Counted from the first letter of the stretch, positions 43,778 through 53,059 are shown. The stretch: DNA of 64,000 nt from PBB1 sp046154125 (GCA_046154125.1 JBJXEJ010000048.1:1-64000); one strand, 5' to 3'. Notes: generated from the sequence alone by a model not told the origin. Numbers and translations: made by a program.

Positions 43778-45913
43778 ATGCCCGAGCCCGATCCGGAACG
43801 TCGTGCTGTCGAACTGCGCTCGCTGCTGCAGCAGCATGCGCACGCCTACTACGTGCTCGACGAACCTTCGATCCCGGATGCCGAATACGACAGGCTGTTC
43901 CAGGAACTCGAGGCGATCGAGGCCACGCACCCGGAACTGCGCACCGGCGATTCGCCGACGCAGCGGGTGATCGGAGGCGTGCTCGATGGATTCGTCGCCG
44001 TGCGTCATGCGGTGGCCATGCTGTCGATACGCACCGAGACCGACACCGAGGCCCGTGGTGCAGTGGCCTTTGACGCCCGGGTGCGCCGCGAGCTGGGCTT
44101 GGCGGAGACCGATGCGCCGGTGGAGTACGCCGTCGAGCTGAAGTTCGACGGCCTCGCGATGAACCTGCGCTACGAGACCGGCGTACTGGTGCAGGCCGCG
44201 ACGCGCGGCGACGGCGAGACCGGCGAGGACGTGACGCAGAACATCCGCACCATCGGCGAGATTCCGCGGCGGCTGCGCGGCGAAGCGCTGCCTGCGGTGC
44301 TCGAGGTGCGCGGCGAGGTCTACATCCGCCGCGACGATTTCGAAGCACTGAACGAGCGCCAGCGCGCGCTGATCGCGCAGGGTGCCAGGAACGAGAAGAC
44401 CTTCGTCAACCCGCGCAACGCAGCGGCCGGTGCGGTGCGCCAGCTGGATCCGGCGATCGCCGCGCGGCGCCCGCTGAGCTTCTAAGCCTACGGCCTGGGA
44501 GAGGTGCAGGGCTGGGGTGTCGACAACGCCGCGCTGCCTGCCACGCACAGCGCGCTGCTCGATGCACTGGCCGCCATGGGGATGCCGGTGTGTACCGAGC
44601 GTGCGGTGGTGCAGGGCGCCGACGGGCTGGTCGGCTTCCACGCTGCGATCGGTGCGAAGCGCGACGTGCTGCCGTTCGACATCGACGGCGTCGTCTACAA
44701 GGTCAATGACCGCGCGCTGCAGCAGCGGCTCGGTTTCGTCACGCGCGAGCCGCGCTGGGCGGTCGCCCACAAGTACCCGGCACAGGAGCAGATGACGAAG
44801 TTGCTGGGCATCGACATCCAGGTTGGCCGCACCGGCAAGCTGACGCCGGTGGCGAAACTGGAGCCGGTGTTCGTCGGCGGCACGACGGTGAGCAACGCGA
44901 CATTGCACAACGAGGACGAAGTGCGGCGCAAGGACGTGCGCATCGGCGACACGGTGATCGTGCGGCGAGCGGGCGATGTGATTCCGCAGGTGGTCGGCGT
45001 GGTGCACGACACCGCCGCGGCCTCGGAAGATGCTCAGCGCGGCGATCCGTTCGACCTGTACCAGCGGCTGGGCGGCCAGTGCCCTGTCTGCGGCAGCCCG
45101 ATCGGGCGTGAGGAAGGCGAGGTCGACTGGCGTTGCACCGGTGGGCTGACCTGCCCGGCGCAGCGCAAGGAAGCGATCCTGCATTTCGCCGGCCGCCGCG
45201 CGATGGACATCGAGGGCCTTGGCGACAAGCTGGTCGATCAGCTCGTCGATGCCGGCCTGATCCGCACGCTGCCCGAGCTGTACACGCTGGGTCTTTCCAA
45301 GCTGACGGCGCTCGACCGCATGGGCGGCAAGAGCGCGGCCAACCTGCTGGCCGGGCTGGAAGCGAGCAAGCGCACGACGCTGGCGCGCTTCCTCTTCGCG
45401 CTGGGTATCCGCCACATCGGCGAAACCACCGCAAAGGACCTGGCTCGGCATTTCGGCTCGCTGGACCGCATCGTCGACGCGACCGAAGCGCAGTTGCTCG
45501 AGGTCAACGACGTGGGGCCCGTGGTTGCACAAAGCGTGCGCAGCTTCTTCGATCAGCCGCATCACCGCGAGATCGTGGAGCAGTTGCGTGCGGTCGGCAT
45601 CGTCTGGGAAGAAGCCGAAGGCACGGCCTCGGCATCGGCCGTAGCGCCGACAGTCGAGGGCGTCACCGGCCAGACCTTCGTGCTGACCGGCACGTTGCCG
45701 ACGCTGTCGCGGGATGCCGCGAAGGAGTTGATCGAAACGGCTGGCGGCAAGGTGACAGGATCGGTGTCGAAGAAGACGAACTACGTCGTCGCCGGCAGCG
45801 AGGCGGGAAGCAAGCTGGACAAGGCCAACGAGCTCGGCATCAGGGTGCTCGATGAAGCCGCGCTCCTTGCCCTGCTGGGCCCGCCGGCAGACTCCGTCGC
45901 GCAGGTGGGCTGA
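43778..45913 (+). pseudogene. ligA: NAD-dependent DNA ligase, interrupted by in-frame TAA
   Basis: The frame from ATG 43778 to TGA 45913 encodes a whole LigA: domain Ia (HAYYVLDEPSIPDAEYDRL), the nucleotidyl Lys122 in ELKFDGLAMNLRYE, NTase motifs to DIDGVVYK, the OB-fold, a Cys4 zinc finger (CPVCGSP, then CPAQRKE), helix-hairpin-helix units and a C-terminal BRCT (QTFVLTGTLPTLSRD). One TAA at 44483-44485 (codon 236) follows RRPLSF, where relatives read RPLSF followed by Tyr and AYGLGE. All other parts are intact and in one frame. The 235-residue product lacks the end of the NTase domain and all else. TAC to TAA is a single change. The downstream part can restart only at GTG 44504. ligA is normally essential. 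Confidence 0.9.
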
Positions 45914-45952
45914 ACCGCAGGCGGACGTTGGCCGGCGACCTGGCCGCCCGGG

Positions 45953-47587
45953 TCACTTCACCGGTCCGAGTTTCAGCGGCACATCGGCCGTCGAATCGGC
46001 GGTGTGGATGACGCGCAGCGTCAGCTGACGTGCGCTGTCGGGCACCTCGAAGGTGATGTCGCCGTCGTCCGCCGCAGCGCCCGCGACGACCTTGCTCAGT
46101 GACGAGTCAGGCTCGCGCGGAACGCCGTCGACCAGCAGCCTGAAATTCGAGTCCCCGAAGGTGGCGTCGTAGCCGTCGATCACCCGCAGCCGCACCCGCA
46201 GACGCACACCGGTCACGCCGGGGCGGCGCGCCTCGGTGCCGACCGCGAGGATCGTGTAGATCGCGTGCGGTGAACGCGGGAATGTGAGCTCGGCCGGGCC
46301 GTCCAGCGCGATCTGACGCGGCCCGGTCGGCAGCGACACCGATTGCGGTGGGCGCGTGCCGCTGACAGACAGAGGAAGCTCTGCGGTCTCGCCGTAGTGC
46401 CGAACCTGCAGCGCCAGAGATTTCACGGCCCAGGGCACGCTGAACACGAGGTCGCCATCCTTCGCGGAGCCCGATTCGACGATCTCGTTGAGCCTCGACT
46501 CCGGGGCACGGGGAACGCCGTCGACCAGCAGACGAAACGACGAGTCCCAGAAATTCATGCCGCCGCTGGCGGCACCGGTGGCGAGCCGCACGCGCAGTCG
46601 CAGGCGCCAGCGCTCGGCGGCTCCCCCCACTTCCGGCTGCAACGACAGCACGCTGTAGGTCGACCCTCGAACCGCATCGAACTTCGCTTCGGACGCTCCG
46701 GTGAGGCGAACTTCGGGCAGCGCCGACGGCAGCGGGAGGGCTGCCTCGGGCGAAATCGGCGACGGGTCGGGTGCCGCCATCGTCTTGCCGGAGGCGGACG
46801 TGTCGGGGTCGCGCGAAGGGCCTTCGGCAGGCACGCGGCCGGACCGCCAACCCCAGCCCAGCGCGCCCAGCGCGATCACGCCGCCGATGGCCGCTGCGAC
46901 GAAGCCGCGCCGGCCGCGTCTTGCTGCGGTGGGTGCTGGTATTGGCGCCACAGTCTCCCGTGGCGGAGACCCGAAGGCTTGCCGGGGCGAAGCGGGCGAC
47001 TCAGCAGCATGATTCGCCAGCAGTTTGCCAATGAACGATTCGAGATGCGAACGCAGCAGCTGCTGGAATTGCGTCGGGCTGGCGTATTCGTTGACGCCCG
47101 AGCGCCATGCGCCGTCGGTATCGCGCAACCCGTCGAACCAGCGGCGCACCGCGTCGTACTGCGCGCGCTTCGCGTCGAACGCCGGGTCGTCCAGTTCGAT
47201 GCGCGGCTTCTCGGTGCGGCGGTAGACGAACACCGGGCGGTTGGCGGCGATCGCGTCCTCGACCTCCCACACGGTGCCGGAGGCGTAGCGCGATCCGTCG
47301 GCGCGCGTCAGGCTGGGTGGCAGCGGCGTGCCGAGGCGGCTCCACAGGATGACCAGCGTCAGGTCACAGTCGGCCGGCCGACCCGCCCAGCGATTGACCG
47401 AGGCCTGCGGCGTCTCGCGTGCGTCGAGCGGTGCGCTGGCCGCCGGATCGTCCCAGGCCACGATCTGCAGGTTCACGCGGTCGCGCAGCAATGGGCTATC
47501 TTCGAGCGCTCTCATCGCCTCGACGGCGAGGCGTCTTTCGTCGGCCACGTCGCCGGGCGAGGACAGAAACACCTTGATCGTCAGCAT
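45953..47587 (-). CDS. Membrane-anchored TIR-like/DUF4062 protein with duplicated C-terminal domains
   Basis: The 544-residue protein begins MLTIKVFLSSPGDVADERRL, the opening of a TIR-like (DUF4062-type) domain reaching about residue 190, with VAWDDPAASAPLDARETPQ and LTLVILWSRLGTPLP. Such domains occur at the front of STAND-type conflict proteins. A basic segment and a membrane helix (FVAAAIGGVIALGALGWGW, about residue 225) follow, then a Pro/Ser linker. The part beyond the membrane is two copies of one domain; each has a line like FRLLVDGVPRAPESRL (first) and FRLLVDGVPREPDSSL (second), followed by DGDLVFSVP or DGDITFEVP. No ATPase domain is present. Start ATG 47587. Function unknown; a sensor or defence role is possible. 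Confidence 0.72.
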   Translation of the reverse strand: MLTIKVFLSSPGDVADERRLAVEAMRALEDSPLLRDRVNLQIVAWDDPAASAPLDARETPQASVNRWAGRPADCDLTLVILWSRLGTPLPPSLTRADGSRYASGTVWEVEDAIAANRPVFVYRRTEKPRIELDDPAFDAKRAQYDAVRRWFDGLRDTDGAWRSGVNEYASPTQFQQLLRSHLESFIGKLLANHAAESPASPRQAFGSPPRETVAPIPAPTAARRGRRGFVAAAIGGVIALGALGWGWRSGRVPAEGPSRDPDTSASGKTMAAPDPSPISPEAALPLPSALPEVRLTGASEAKFDAVRGSTYSVLSLQPEVGGAAERWRLRLRVRLATGAASGGMNFWDSSFRLLVDGVPRAPESRLNEIVESGSAKDGDLVFSVPWAVKSLALQVRHYGETAELPLSVSGTRPPQSVSLPTGPRQIALDGPAELTFPRSPHAIYTILAVGTEARRPGVTGVRLRVRLRVIDGYDATFGDSNFRLLVDGVPREPDSSLSKVVAGAAADDGDITFEVPDSARQLTLRVIHTADSTADVPLKLGPVK

Positions 47588-47762
47588 CGCACGGCTTCCT
47601 CCGTCGCACGATTGTGCGTTCATCCCCCGGGATTGAACCGGAGCGTGACTCGAGCGCCGAGTCGCGTCGCCGCACATCGGGAAGCCGCGCGAACTACAGT
47701 GCGTGCTGTGCACATTCGGGACTTTGGTGCCCGGAGTTCTGCGTGAGGCTGGAGTGATTGCG

Positions 47763-48293
47763 ATGACGGTTCGAGAAATCCTGAAGATGGGTGACCCGCG
47801 ATTGCTGCGCATCGCGAAACCGGTGTCCGCGTTCAACACGCGCGAACTCGAGTCGTTGATCGCCGACATGTTCGACACCATGCATGCGGCCGACGGCGCC
47901 GGGCTCGCCGCGCCGCAGATCGGCGTCGACCTGGCGCTGGTCATCTTCGGCGTCCGGCAGAACCCGCGCTACCCAGACGCTGACGCGGTGCCCGAGACGG
48001 TGCTGATCAATCCGAACCTCACGCCGCTGGATGCGACCGAGGAAGATGGCTGGGAGGGCTGTCTGTCCGTGCCTGGCCTGCGCGGCGTGGTGCCGCGCTG
48101 GGCCCGCATCCGCTACACCGGCTTCGACCAGCACGGCGCACCGATCGCCCGTGAAGTCGACGGCTTCCATGCCCGTGTCGTTCAGCACGAGTGCGATCAC
48201 CTGATCGGCACGCTGTACCCGATGCGGGTGCGCGACTTCCGGCAGTTCGGCTACACCAGCGTGCTGTTTCCCGACCTGGGCGACGACGACTGA
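47763..48293 (+). CDS. def: Peptide deformylase
   Basis: The 176-residue enzyme has all three motifs: GAGLAAPQIG at residues 45-54, EGCLS with metal ligand Cys100, and QHECDHLIG with ligands His142 and His146 and catalytic Glu143. It removes the formyl group from new proteins. The N-terminus MTVREILKMGDPRLL is normal. fmt is not adjacent, so this may be a second deformylase copy; it diverges from the TIR-like gene. Confidence 0.95.
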   Translation: MTVREILKMGDPRLLRIAKPVSAFNTRELESLIADMFDTMHAADGAGLAAPQIGVDLALVIFGVRQNPRYPDADAVPETVLINPNLTPLDATEEDGWEGCLSVPGLRGVVPRWARIRYTGFDQHGAPIAREVDGFHARVVQHECDHLIGTLYPMRVRDFRQFGYTSVLFPDLGDDD

Positions 48294-48301
48294 CGGCAGT
48301 G

Positions 48302-48328
48302 CTGCAGGCCGCGATCATCGGCCGGCAG
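48302..48328 (+). terminator. Hairpin after def
   Basis: CTGC-A-GGCC (48302-48310) pairs with GGCC-G-GCAG (48320-48328) with one mismatched pair. No T run follows, so strength is doubtful. Confidence 0.35.
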
Positions 48329-48411
48329 GTGTAAAGCTGTGTTGCTGCGGAGCGCGCCTGTCGTCGCCACTGGCGTGCGATCCGTTGTGGAGTGACATGA
48401 AGGGGAACTCC

Positions 48412-50361
48412 ATGATGTCCGTTGGAATATCTTCACCCCGCTCGGTGCGCATGGGCCTCGCGCTGCTGATGTGCGGTGTGCTGGCTCAGGCGCCTGCGTG
48501 CGCCGCCCCACCTTACGATGCCGGTCCGGTCGGCAGCCCCGACGGCTACACCGTGTCCACCCAGGACATCGATCCGCCCGGCCGGGTCGGCCGCCTGTCC
48601 GAGGTGCTGGGTCAGGTCTGGATCTACAGCCCCGAGGATCGCGAGTGGATCAGCGCCGAGCGCAACCGGCCGCTGACCACCGGCGACCGCCTCTCGACCG
48701 ATGCGCTGGGGCGCGCCGAATTGCGTGTCGGCTCGACCGTGGTGCGGCTCGACTCGAACAGCGAACTCGAAGTGATGCGGCTCGACGACGACCGCCTGCA
48801 GTTGCAACTGCATCGCGGCTCGAGCATGGTTCGCCTGCGCGACAGCGACCTCGTCTCGCAGTTCGAGATGCTGACCGCCGACGGACGGTATCTCGCCGAT
48901 CGTGCCGGCGGCTATCGCTTCGACCGCAGCGACAAGAGCACCCAGGCGACGGTGATCAGCGGACAGCTGAACTACGAAGGTCGCAACCAGGCGCTGACGA
49001 TCGGGAACGGACAGAGTGCCGAGTTCCTGCTCGATGCCAACGGGCGGGCGCAGTACGCGTTCGTCGAGCCGAAGCGCGATGCCTTTGCCCAGTGGAACGC
49101 CGATCGTGATCGCTACGAGCGTGATGAGTTGGCATCGCAACGCTATGTGTCGCCCGAGATGACCGGTGTCGAAGACCTCGACCGCCATGGCCGCTGGGAG
49201 CAGGACCCGGAGTACGGCGCGGTGTGGATCCCGCGTGGTGTCGCCGTTGGCTGGGCACCTTACACCACCGGCCACTGGACCTGGGTGGCTCCCTGGGGCT
49301 GGACATGGGTCGACGTCGCACCCTGGGGCTTTGCACCGTTTCATTACGGTCGCTGGGTGCACCGCGGCAGCGGTTGGGCCTGGGCGCCGGGCAGCTATGT
49401 CGCGCGCCCGGTCTACGCCCCGGCCTTGGTCGGCTGGGCCGGCGGCAGACCGCCGGTGCGCCAGCCGGGCGTCAACATCAACATCTCGATCGGTCGCGGT
49501 GGCTGGTTCCCGCTCTCGCCCCGCGAGCGCTATGTGCCCGGCTTTCGCGCCAGCCCTCGATACGAGCGCGAACTGAACGGGTCGCACGGTTCGTACTTCG
49601 ATGCGCCGCGAGATCGCGGTGATCACCGTGATCAGCGTGATCGCATTGATCGAGGCGACCGCAACGACCGCAACGACCGCAACGACCGCAACGACAGAGG
49701 CGACAGAGGCGACAGAGGCGACAGAGGCGACAGAGGCGACAGAGGCGACAGAGGCGACCGCCCGCCGGTGGCGATTCCGCATCCGTCGGTCGATCGTGGA
49801 GCGCCGGGCATCGTCACGACGGTCCCGCCGCAGGTCACGCGCACGCTGCCGGGAGTGGCGCCGATGCTGCCGACGCGTCCGCGCGAGGATGACCGTGGTC
49901 GCTCGCCCTGGCCTCGCACTGAACCGCCCAATCTCGCAGTTCCTGGGGCGGTGAATCCAGGTGTGCCGGTGGCCCCGCCTGCGCCGCGGCCGACCGTTCG
50001 ACTTGCTCCGGTCCCGCAGGTGATGCCGACACCGCCTTTGAGGCCTGCGCCTGCCGTGCCTGACAGCGCCGAGCCTGCGCGCAACCCGCCGAACCGGAAC
50101 CAGTGGCTCGAACCTGGTCGCGAGAGTCACGAGAGGCGCCAGGTGCCTTCAGTCCGGGACCAGCCTCCTCCGGCTGTTGCACCACCGGTTGAGCGAGACA
50201 ACGGTCGCAATCCGCAGCGCGGGGCCGATGGTGGCGATGTCCGGCGCGAAAGACCGGGGCTGCCCGCTGTCGGCGATCAGCGCACCGAACCGCGCGATGG
50301 GCGTGACCGGCGTGACGAACGAGATCCGCGTGACGGGCGCGATCGGCGCAACGCGAACTGA
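48412..50361 (+). CDS. Secreted FecR-like/DUF6600 protein with Arg/Asp/Gly-rich repeats
   Basis: This protein of 649 residues (if it starts at ATG 48412, which is preceded by AAGGGGA; ATG 48397 is an alternative) has a signal peptide ending APACAAPPY. Residues 50-190 form a FecR-like beta domain (GRVGRLSEVLGQVWIYSPED, LRVGSTVVRLDSNSELEVM). Then comes a Trp/Gly/Tyr-rich DUF6600-type part (APYTTGHWTWVAPWGWTWVD, AWAPGSYVARPVYAP). The last third is low complexity: RND and RGD tandem repeats, Pro-rich stretches and an Arg/Asp tail. It should act in the periplasm or at the surface; its role is unknown. The repeat length may vary between strains. Confidence 0.75.
   Translation: MMSVGISSPRSVRMGLALLMCGVLAQAPACAAPPYDAGPVGSPDGYTVSTQDIDPPGRVGRLSEVLGQVWIYSPEDREWISAERNRPLTTGDRLSTDALGRAELRVGSTVVRLDSNSELEVMRLDDDRLQLQLHRGSSMVRLRDSDLVSQFEMLTADGRYLADRAGGYRFDRSDKSTQATVISGQLNYEGRNQALTIGNGQSAEFLLDANGRAQYAFVEPKRDAFAQWNADRDRYERDELASQRYVSPEMTGVEDLDRHGRWEQDPEYGAVWIPRGVAVGWAPYTTGHWTWVAPWGWTWVDVAPWGFAPFHYGRWVHRGSGWAWAPGSYVARPVYAPALVGWAGGRPPVRQPGVNINISIGRGGWFPLSPRERYVPGFRASPRYERELNGSHGSYFDAPRDRGDHRDQRDRIDRGDRNDRNDRNDRNDRGDRGDRGDRGDRGDRGDRGDRPPVAIPHPSVDRGAPGIVTTVPPQVTRTLPGVAPMLPTRPREDDRGRSPWPRTEPPNLAVPGAVNPGVPVAPPAPRPTVRLAPVPQVMPTPPLRPAPAVPDSAEPARNPPNRNQWLEPGRESHERRQVPSVRDQPPPAVAPPVERDNGRNPQRGADGGDVRRERPGLPAVGDQRTEPRDGRDRRDERDPRDGRDRRNAN
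49660..49758 (+). repeat. 9-bp coding minisatellite: 4 x CGCAACGAC, 7 x AGAGGCGAC
   Basis: Four perfect units of CGCAACGAC (49660-49695) are followed by seven of AGAGGCGAC (49696-49758), all in frame and encoding RND and RGD. Imperfect GATCAC/GATCAG/GATCGC units precede it. The AGA codon for Arg is rare in this GC-rich context, and seven occur at nine-base steps. Copy number could change by slippage without breaking the frame. Confidence 0.9.
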
Positions 50362-50401
50362 GCGTCCTGATAGAAGCCTGACACGTGGGTGGCGGCAGGT
50401 T

Positions 50402-51085
50402 TCAGCGCAGCAGAGGTTTCAGCGCAGGCCACACATTGGCCAGCATCGTCGGGTGTCCCACCTCCATGGGATGGATGCGATCGGCCTGGTACTGCTCGTC
50501 GGGCACATCCTTCATCAGGAAGGGCACCAGCGCGGTGCCTTCGGTCCGGGCCACCGTGACGAACAGTTCCGCCAGTTCATCGTTGTAGCGGCGTCCGTAG
50601 TTCGGCGGAATCTGCACGCCGACGACCAGCACGCGTGCCCCGGCCGCCTTGACGGCCTGGGCCATCTGGCCGAGGTTGCGCCGCGTGTCCGCCAGCGGTA
50701 GCCCCCGCAGCCCGTCGTTGCCGCCCAGTTCCAGGATCACGAGCGTCGGACGATGCTGCGTCAGCAGGGTCGGCAGGCGCGACAGGCCGCCCGACGTGGT
50801 GTCGCCACTGACGCTCGCGTTGATCACCCTTGCCGAGACCTGCTCGCTGAAGAGTCGCTGTTCCAGCAGCGCCACCCAGCCGCTGCCCCGCTTCAGGCCG
50901 TATTCGGCCGACAAGCTGTCTCCGACCACCAGGACGGTGTTTCGCGGGGGCTTGCCGGCCTGTGCCGCATGGGCCAGCGCGGCCACGGGTGTCTGCGATT
51001 GCGCGGCAGATACCGCGCTGCCCAGACACATCAGCGCGGTACAGTGAAGCAAGGTTTGAAACCAACCTCGGCGGGCGGGGTCCAT
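50402..51085 (-). CDS. tesA: Multifunctional acyl-CoA thioesterase/lysophospholipase TesA (SGNH hydrolase)
   Basis: The 227-residue protein has a signal peptide (TLLHCTALMCLGSAVSAAQ) when started at 51085; ATG 51115 is possible but would overlap the divergent ABC gene start. SGNH blocks are visible: VVGDSLSAEYG with the nucleophile Ser, NASVSGDTTSGG with Gly, LELGGNDGLRG with Asn, and DRIHPMEVGH with Asp and His. It is a periplasmic esterase or thioesterase. It is divergent from, and next to, an ybbA-like ATPase, as tesA and ybbA are in Escherichia coli. Confidence 0.92.
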   Translation of the reverse strand: MDPARRGWFQTLLHCTALMCLGSAVSAAQSQTPVAALAHAAQAGKPPRNTVLVVGDSLSAEYGLKRGSGWVALLEQRLFSEQVSARVINASVSGDTTSGGLSRLPTLLTQHRPTLVILELGGNDGLRGLPLADTRRNLGQMAQAVKAAGARVLVVGVQIPPNYGRRYNDELAELFVTVARTEGTALVPFLMKDVPDEQYQADRIHPMEVGHPTMLANVWPALKPLLR

Positions 51086-51113
51086 CACTGCCGCGCATCT
51101 TCCCGAATTTTTC

Positions 51114-51800
51114 ATGTCCGATCCCATCATCGCCGTTGACCGAATCACCAAGTGCGTACCTGACTCGGGTGGGTCATTGACCATCCTCCACGAAATCAGT
51201 TTCACGCTTCAGCGAAAACAGTCGGTGGCGATCGTCGGCGCGTCGGGTTCGGGCAAGAGTACCTTGCTGTCGATCATCGCTGGTCTGGACACGCCGACCT
51301 CGGGCACGGTGCGGCTGGCCGGTACCGACCTGTTCAGTCTCGACGAGGACGCGCGTGCGGCGGTGCGTGCAGCGCATGTCGGATTCGTGTTCCAGAGCTT
51401 TCAACTGCTGGGCAACCTGACCGCGCTCGAAAACGTGATGCTGCCGCTCGAACTGCAGGGGCGCGGCGATGCGCGGGTACGCGCTACCGAGATGCTGGAG
51501 CGGGTCGGGCTGGTGGATCGCCTGCGCCACTACCCGAAGGTGCTGTCGGGCGGCGAACAGCAGCGTGTCGCGCTGGCCCGGGCCTTCGTCGTTCAGCCCG
51601 ACGTCCTGCTGGCGGATGAGCCGACCGGAAGCCTGGACTTCGCGACCGGAGAGCGCGTGATGGCGCTGATGTTCGATCTCAACCGGGAAACCGGCACGAC
51701 GCTGGTGCTGGTCACTCACGATCGCGGGGTGGCCGCTCGCTGTGACCGGCAACTGCGCATCGAGGCCGGTCGGGTCGAACTGGATGCTGCCCCCGCGTGA
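51114..51800 (+). CDS. ABC transporter ATP-binding protein (YbbA/LolD-like)
   Basis: The 228-residue ATPase shows Walker A GASGSGKST at residues 42-50, the Q-loop in FQSFQLLGNLTALENVML, signature LSGGEQQRVALARAF, Walker B VLLADEPTGSLD and the switch His in LVTHDRG. It belongs to the MacB/LolD-type family that powers FtsX-like permeases. The expected YbbP-type permease does not follow; a convergent isomerase gene comes instead. It stands divergent to tesA with start codons 30 bases apart, matching the E. coli tesA-ybbA pairing. Confidence 0.87.
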   Translation: MSDPIIAVDRITKCVPDSGGSLTILHEISFTLQRKQSVAIVGASGSGKSTLLSIIAGLDTPTSGTVRLAGTDLFSLDEDARAAVRAAHVGFVFQSFQLLGNLTALENVMLPLELQGRGDARVRATEMLERVGLVDRLRHYPKVLSGGEQQRVALARAFVVQPDVLLADEPTGSLDFATGERVMALMFDLNRETGTTLVLVTHDRGVAARCDRQLRIEAGRVELDAAPA

Positions 51801-51822
51801 GCGAGGGCAGTCGGGCCGCCAA

Positions 51823-52632
51823 TCAGTTCGCGAACTTGTAGTCGGTCTTGTACTTGGCGCGGATGTCGTCACGGAACTTCGCGATCTTGCCCTGGCCCAG
51901 CTTCTGCTGAATCTGCTGCTTGACCTCGGCCAGCGGAGGCAGTTGCGCGGCGCGGGTGTCGTCGAGGCGGATGATGTGGAAGCCGAATTGCGACTTGACC
52001 GGCGTCTCGGTCATCTCGCCCTTCTTGAGCTTGACCATCGCCTGCGAGAACTCGGGCACGAAGGACGCCGGATTCGCGAAGTCGAGATCACCGCCGTTGG
52101 CGCCTGAGCCCGTGTCTTTCGAGTTCTTCTGGGCCAGTTCCTCGAACTTGGCGCCGCCCTTGATCTGCGCGATCAGGGCTTTTGCCTGGTCCTCGGTTTC
52201 GACCAGGATGTGACGGGCACGGTACTCGGTGCCGGCAGACTGTTTCTGGACCTGTTCGTACTCGGCCTGGATCTCTGCATCGGTCACGGGGTTTGCACTC
52301 TGGAACTGCGTGAACAAGTCGCGAATCAGGATGGTCTGACGGGCAAACTCCATCTGCGTCTTGTATTCGGCGTTGGCTGCAAGGCCGCGCTTCTCGGCTT
52401 CCTGCACGAACATTTCGCGCAGCACGACCTCGTCGCGCACCTGCGCTTCGAGTTCGGGTGTGCGGGGCTGCCCTTGCTTGGTCACCTGCTGGATCAACGC
52501 TTCGACGCGAGCCTTCGGAACAGCCTTGCCGTTCACAAGAGCCAGGTTCTGCGCCAGAACCGGCAGCGGAGCCAACAGGGCGGCAGCCAGCACGGAGGCC
52601 AGCGCGGTGGAATTGAGAAACGGCTTGGTCAT
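51823..52632 (-). CDS. PpiC-type peptidylprolyl isomerase (parvulin), periplasmic
   Basis: The 269-residue protein has a signal peptide (STALASVLAAALLAPLPVLAQ), a SurA-like helical N-part (KARVEALIQQVTKQGQ, AEYKTQMEFARQTILIRD) and a parvulin domain at residues 130-230 (YRARHILVETEDQAKALI, NSKDTGSGANGGDLDFAN, TPVKSQFGFHIIRLDD). It assists folding of envelope proteins by proline isomerization. It ends the run selO-msrB-yciB-bolA-ppiC. Confidence 0.93.
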   Translation of the reverse strand: MTKPFLNSTALASVLAAALLAPLPVLAQNLALVNGKAVPKARVEALIQQVTKQGQPRTPELEAQVRDEVVLREMFVQEAEKRGLAANAEYKTQMEFARQTILIRDLFTQFQSANPVTDAEIQAEYEQVQKQSAGTEYRARHILVETEDQAKALIAQIKGGAKFEELAQKNSKDTGSGANGGDLDFANPASFVPEFSQAMVKLKKGEMTETPVKSQFGFHIIRLDDTRAAQLPPLAEVKQQIQQKLGQGKIAKFRDDIRAKYKTDYKFAN

Positions 52633-52755
52633 GGGAATGAGGCTTTCAACTCGTGTGGAAGAGGGCGGTGTGGTTCGGCAGGGAAGTGCCGCCGGGCGAA
52701 CCGGCGTAACGAGGTGACGGCTGCGACCGGTGGGAGTTCGCCGATGAGGCTGCGA

Positions 52756-53022
52756 TCAGGCTTCGCCGGGGGCACGCGCTTCGATGACCAGCGCATGGAT
52801 GCCACAGTGCATCTGGGGCTTCAGCGAATCATAAACGAGCCGATGCCGGGCCACCCGGCCAAGCCCGGCGAAGCACTCGCTCACCAGTCGCACGGTGTAG
52901 TGGCGCCCTTCGCGTGCGCCCGCGTGACCGGCGTGCAGGTGACTGTCGTCCTGCACCGTCAGTTCGGTGGGCTGCAGCGCTGCGCGCAGCGTCGATTCGA
53001 TGTCGGATACGGAAACAGTCAT
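52756..53022 (-). CDS. bolA: BolA family protein
   Basis: This 88-residue protein has the BolA fold signature: DIESTLRAALQPTELTVQDDSH, then HAGHAGAREGRHYTVRLVS, and the ending LVYDSLKPQMHCGIHALVIEARAP. The conserved His in MHCGIHAL is the likely metal-cluster ligand with monothiol glutaredoxins. Length is normal. It lies between yciB and ppiC, 37 bases after yciB, a conserved order in Burkholderiales. Confidence 0.94.
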   Translation of the reverse strand: MTVSVSDIESTLRAALQPTELTVQDDSHLHAGHAGAREGRHYTVRLVSECFAGLGRVARHRLVYDSLKPQMHCGIHALVIEARAPGEA

Positions 53023-53059
53023 GCGAGATCCTGTGCAGGGATCGGAGCGTTGCGCTCGC

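Noticed and set aside
43741..44485. A separate short gene instead of broken ligA
   Set aside because: The sequence on both sides of the TAA is continuous LigA in one frame, so two independent genes are less likely than a nonsense change.
49660..49758. CRISPR array
   Set aside because: Units are nine bases without spacers and lie in frame inside a coding sequence.
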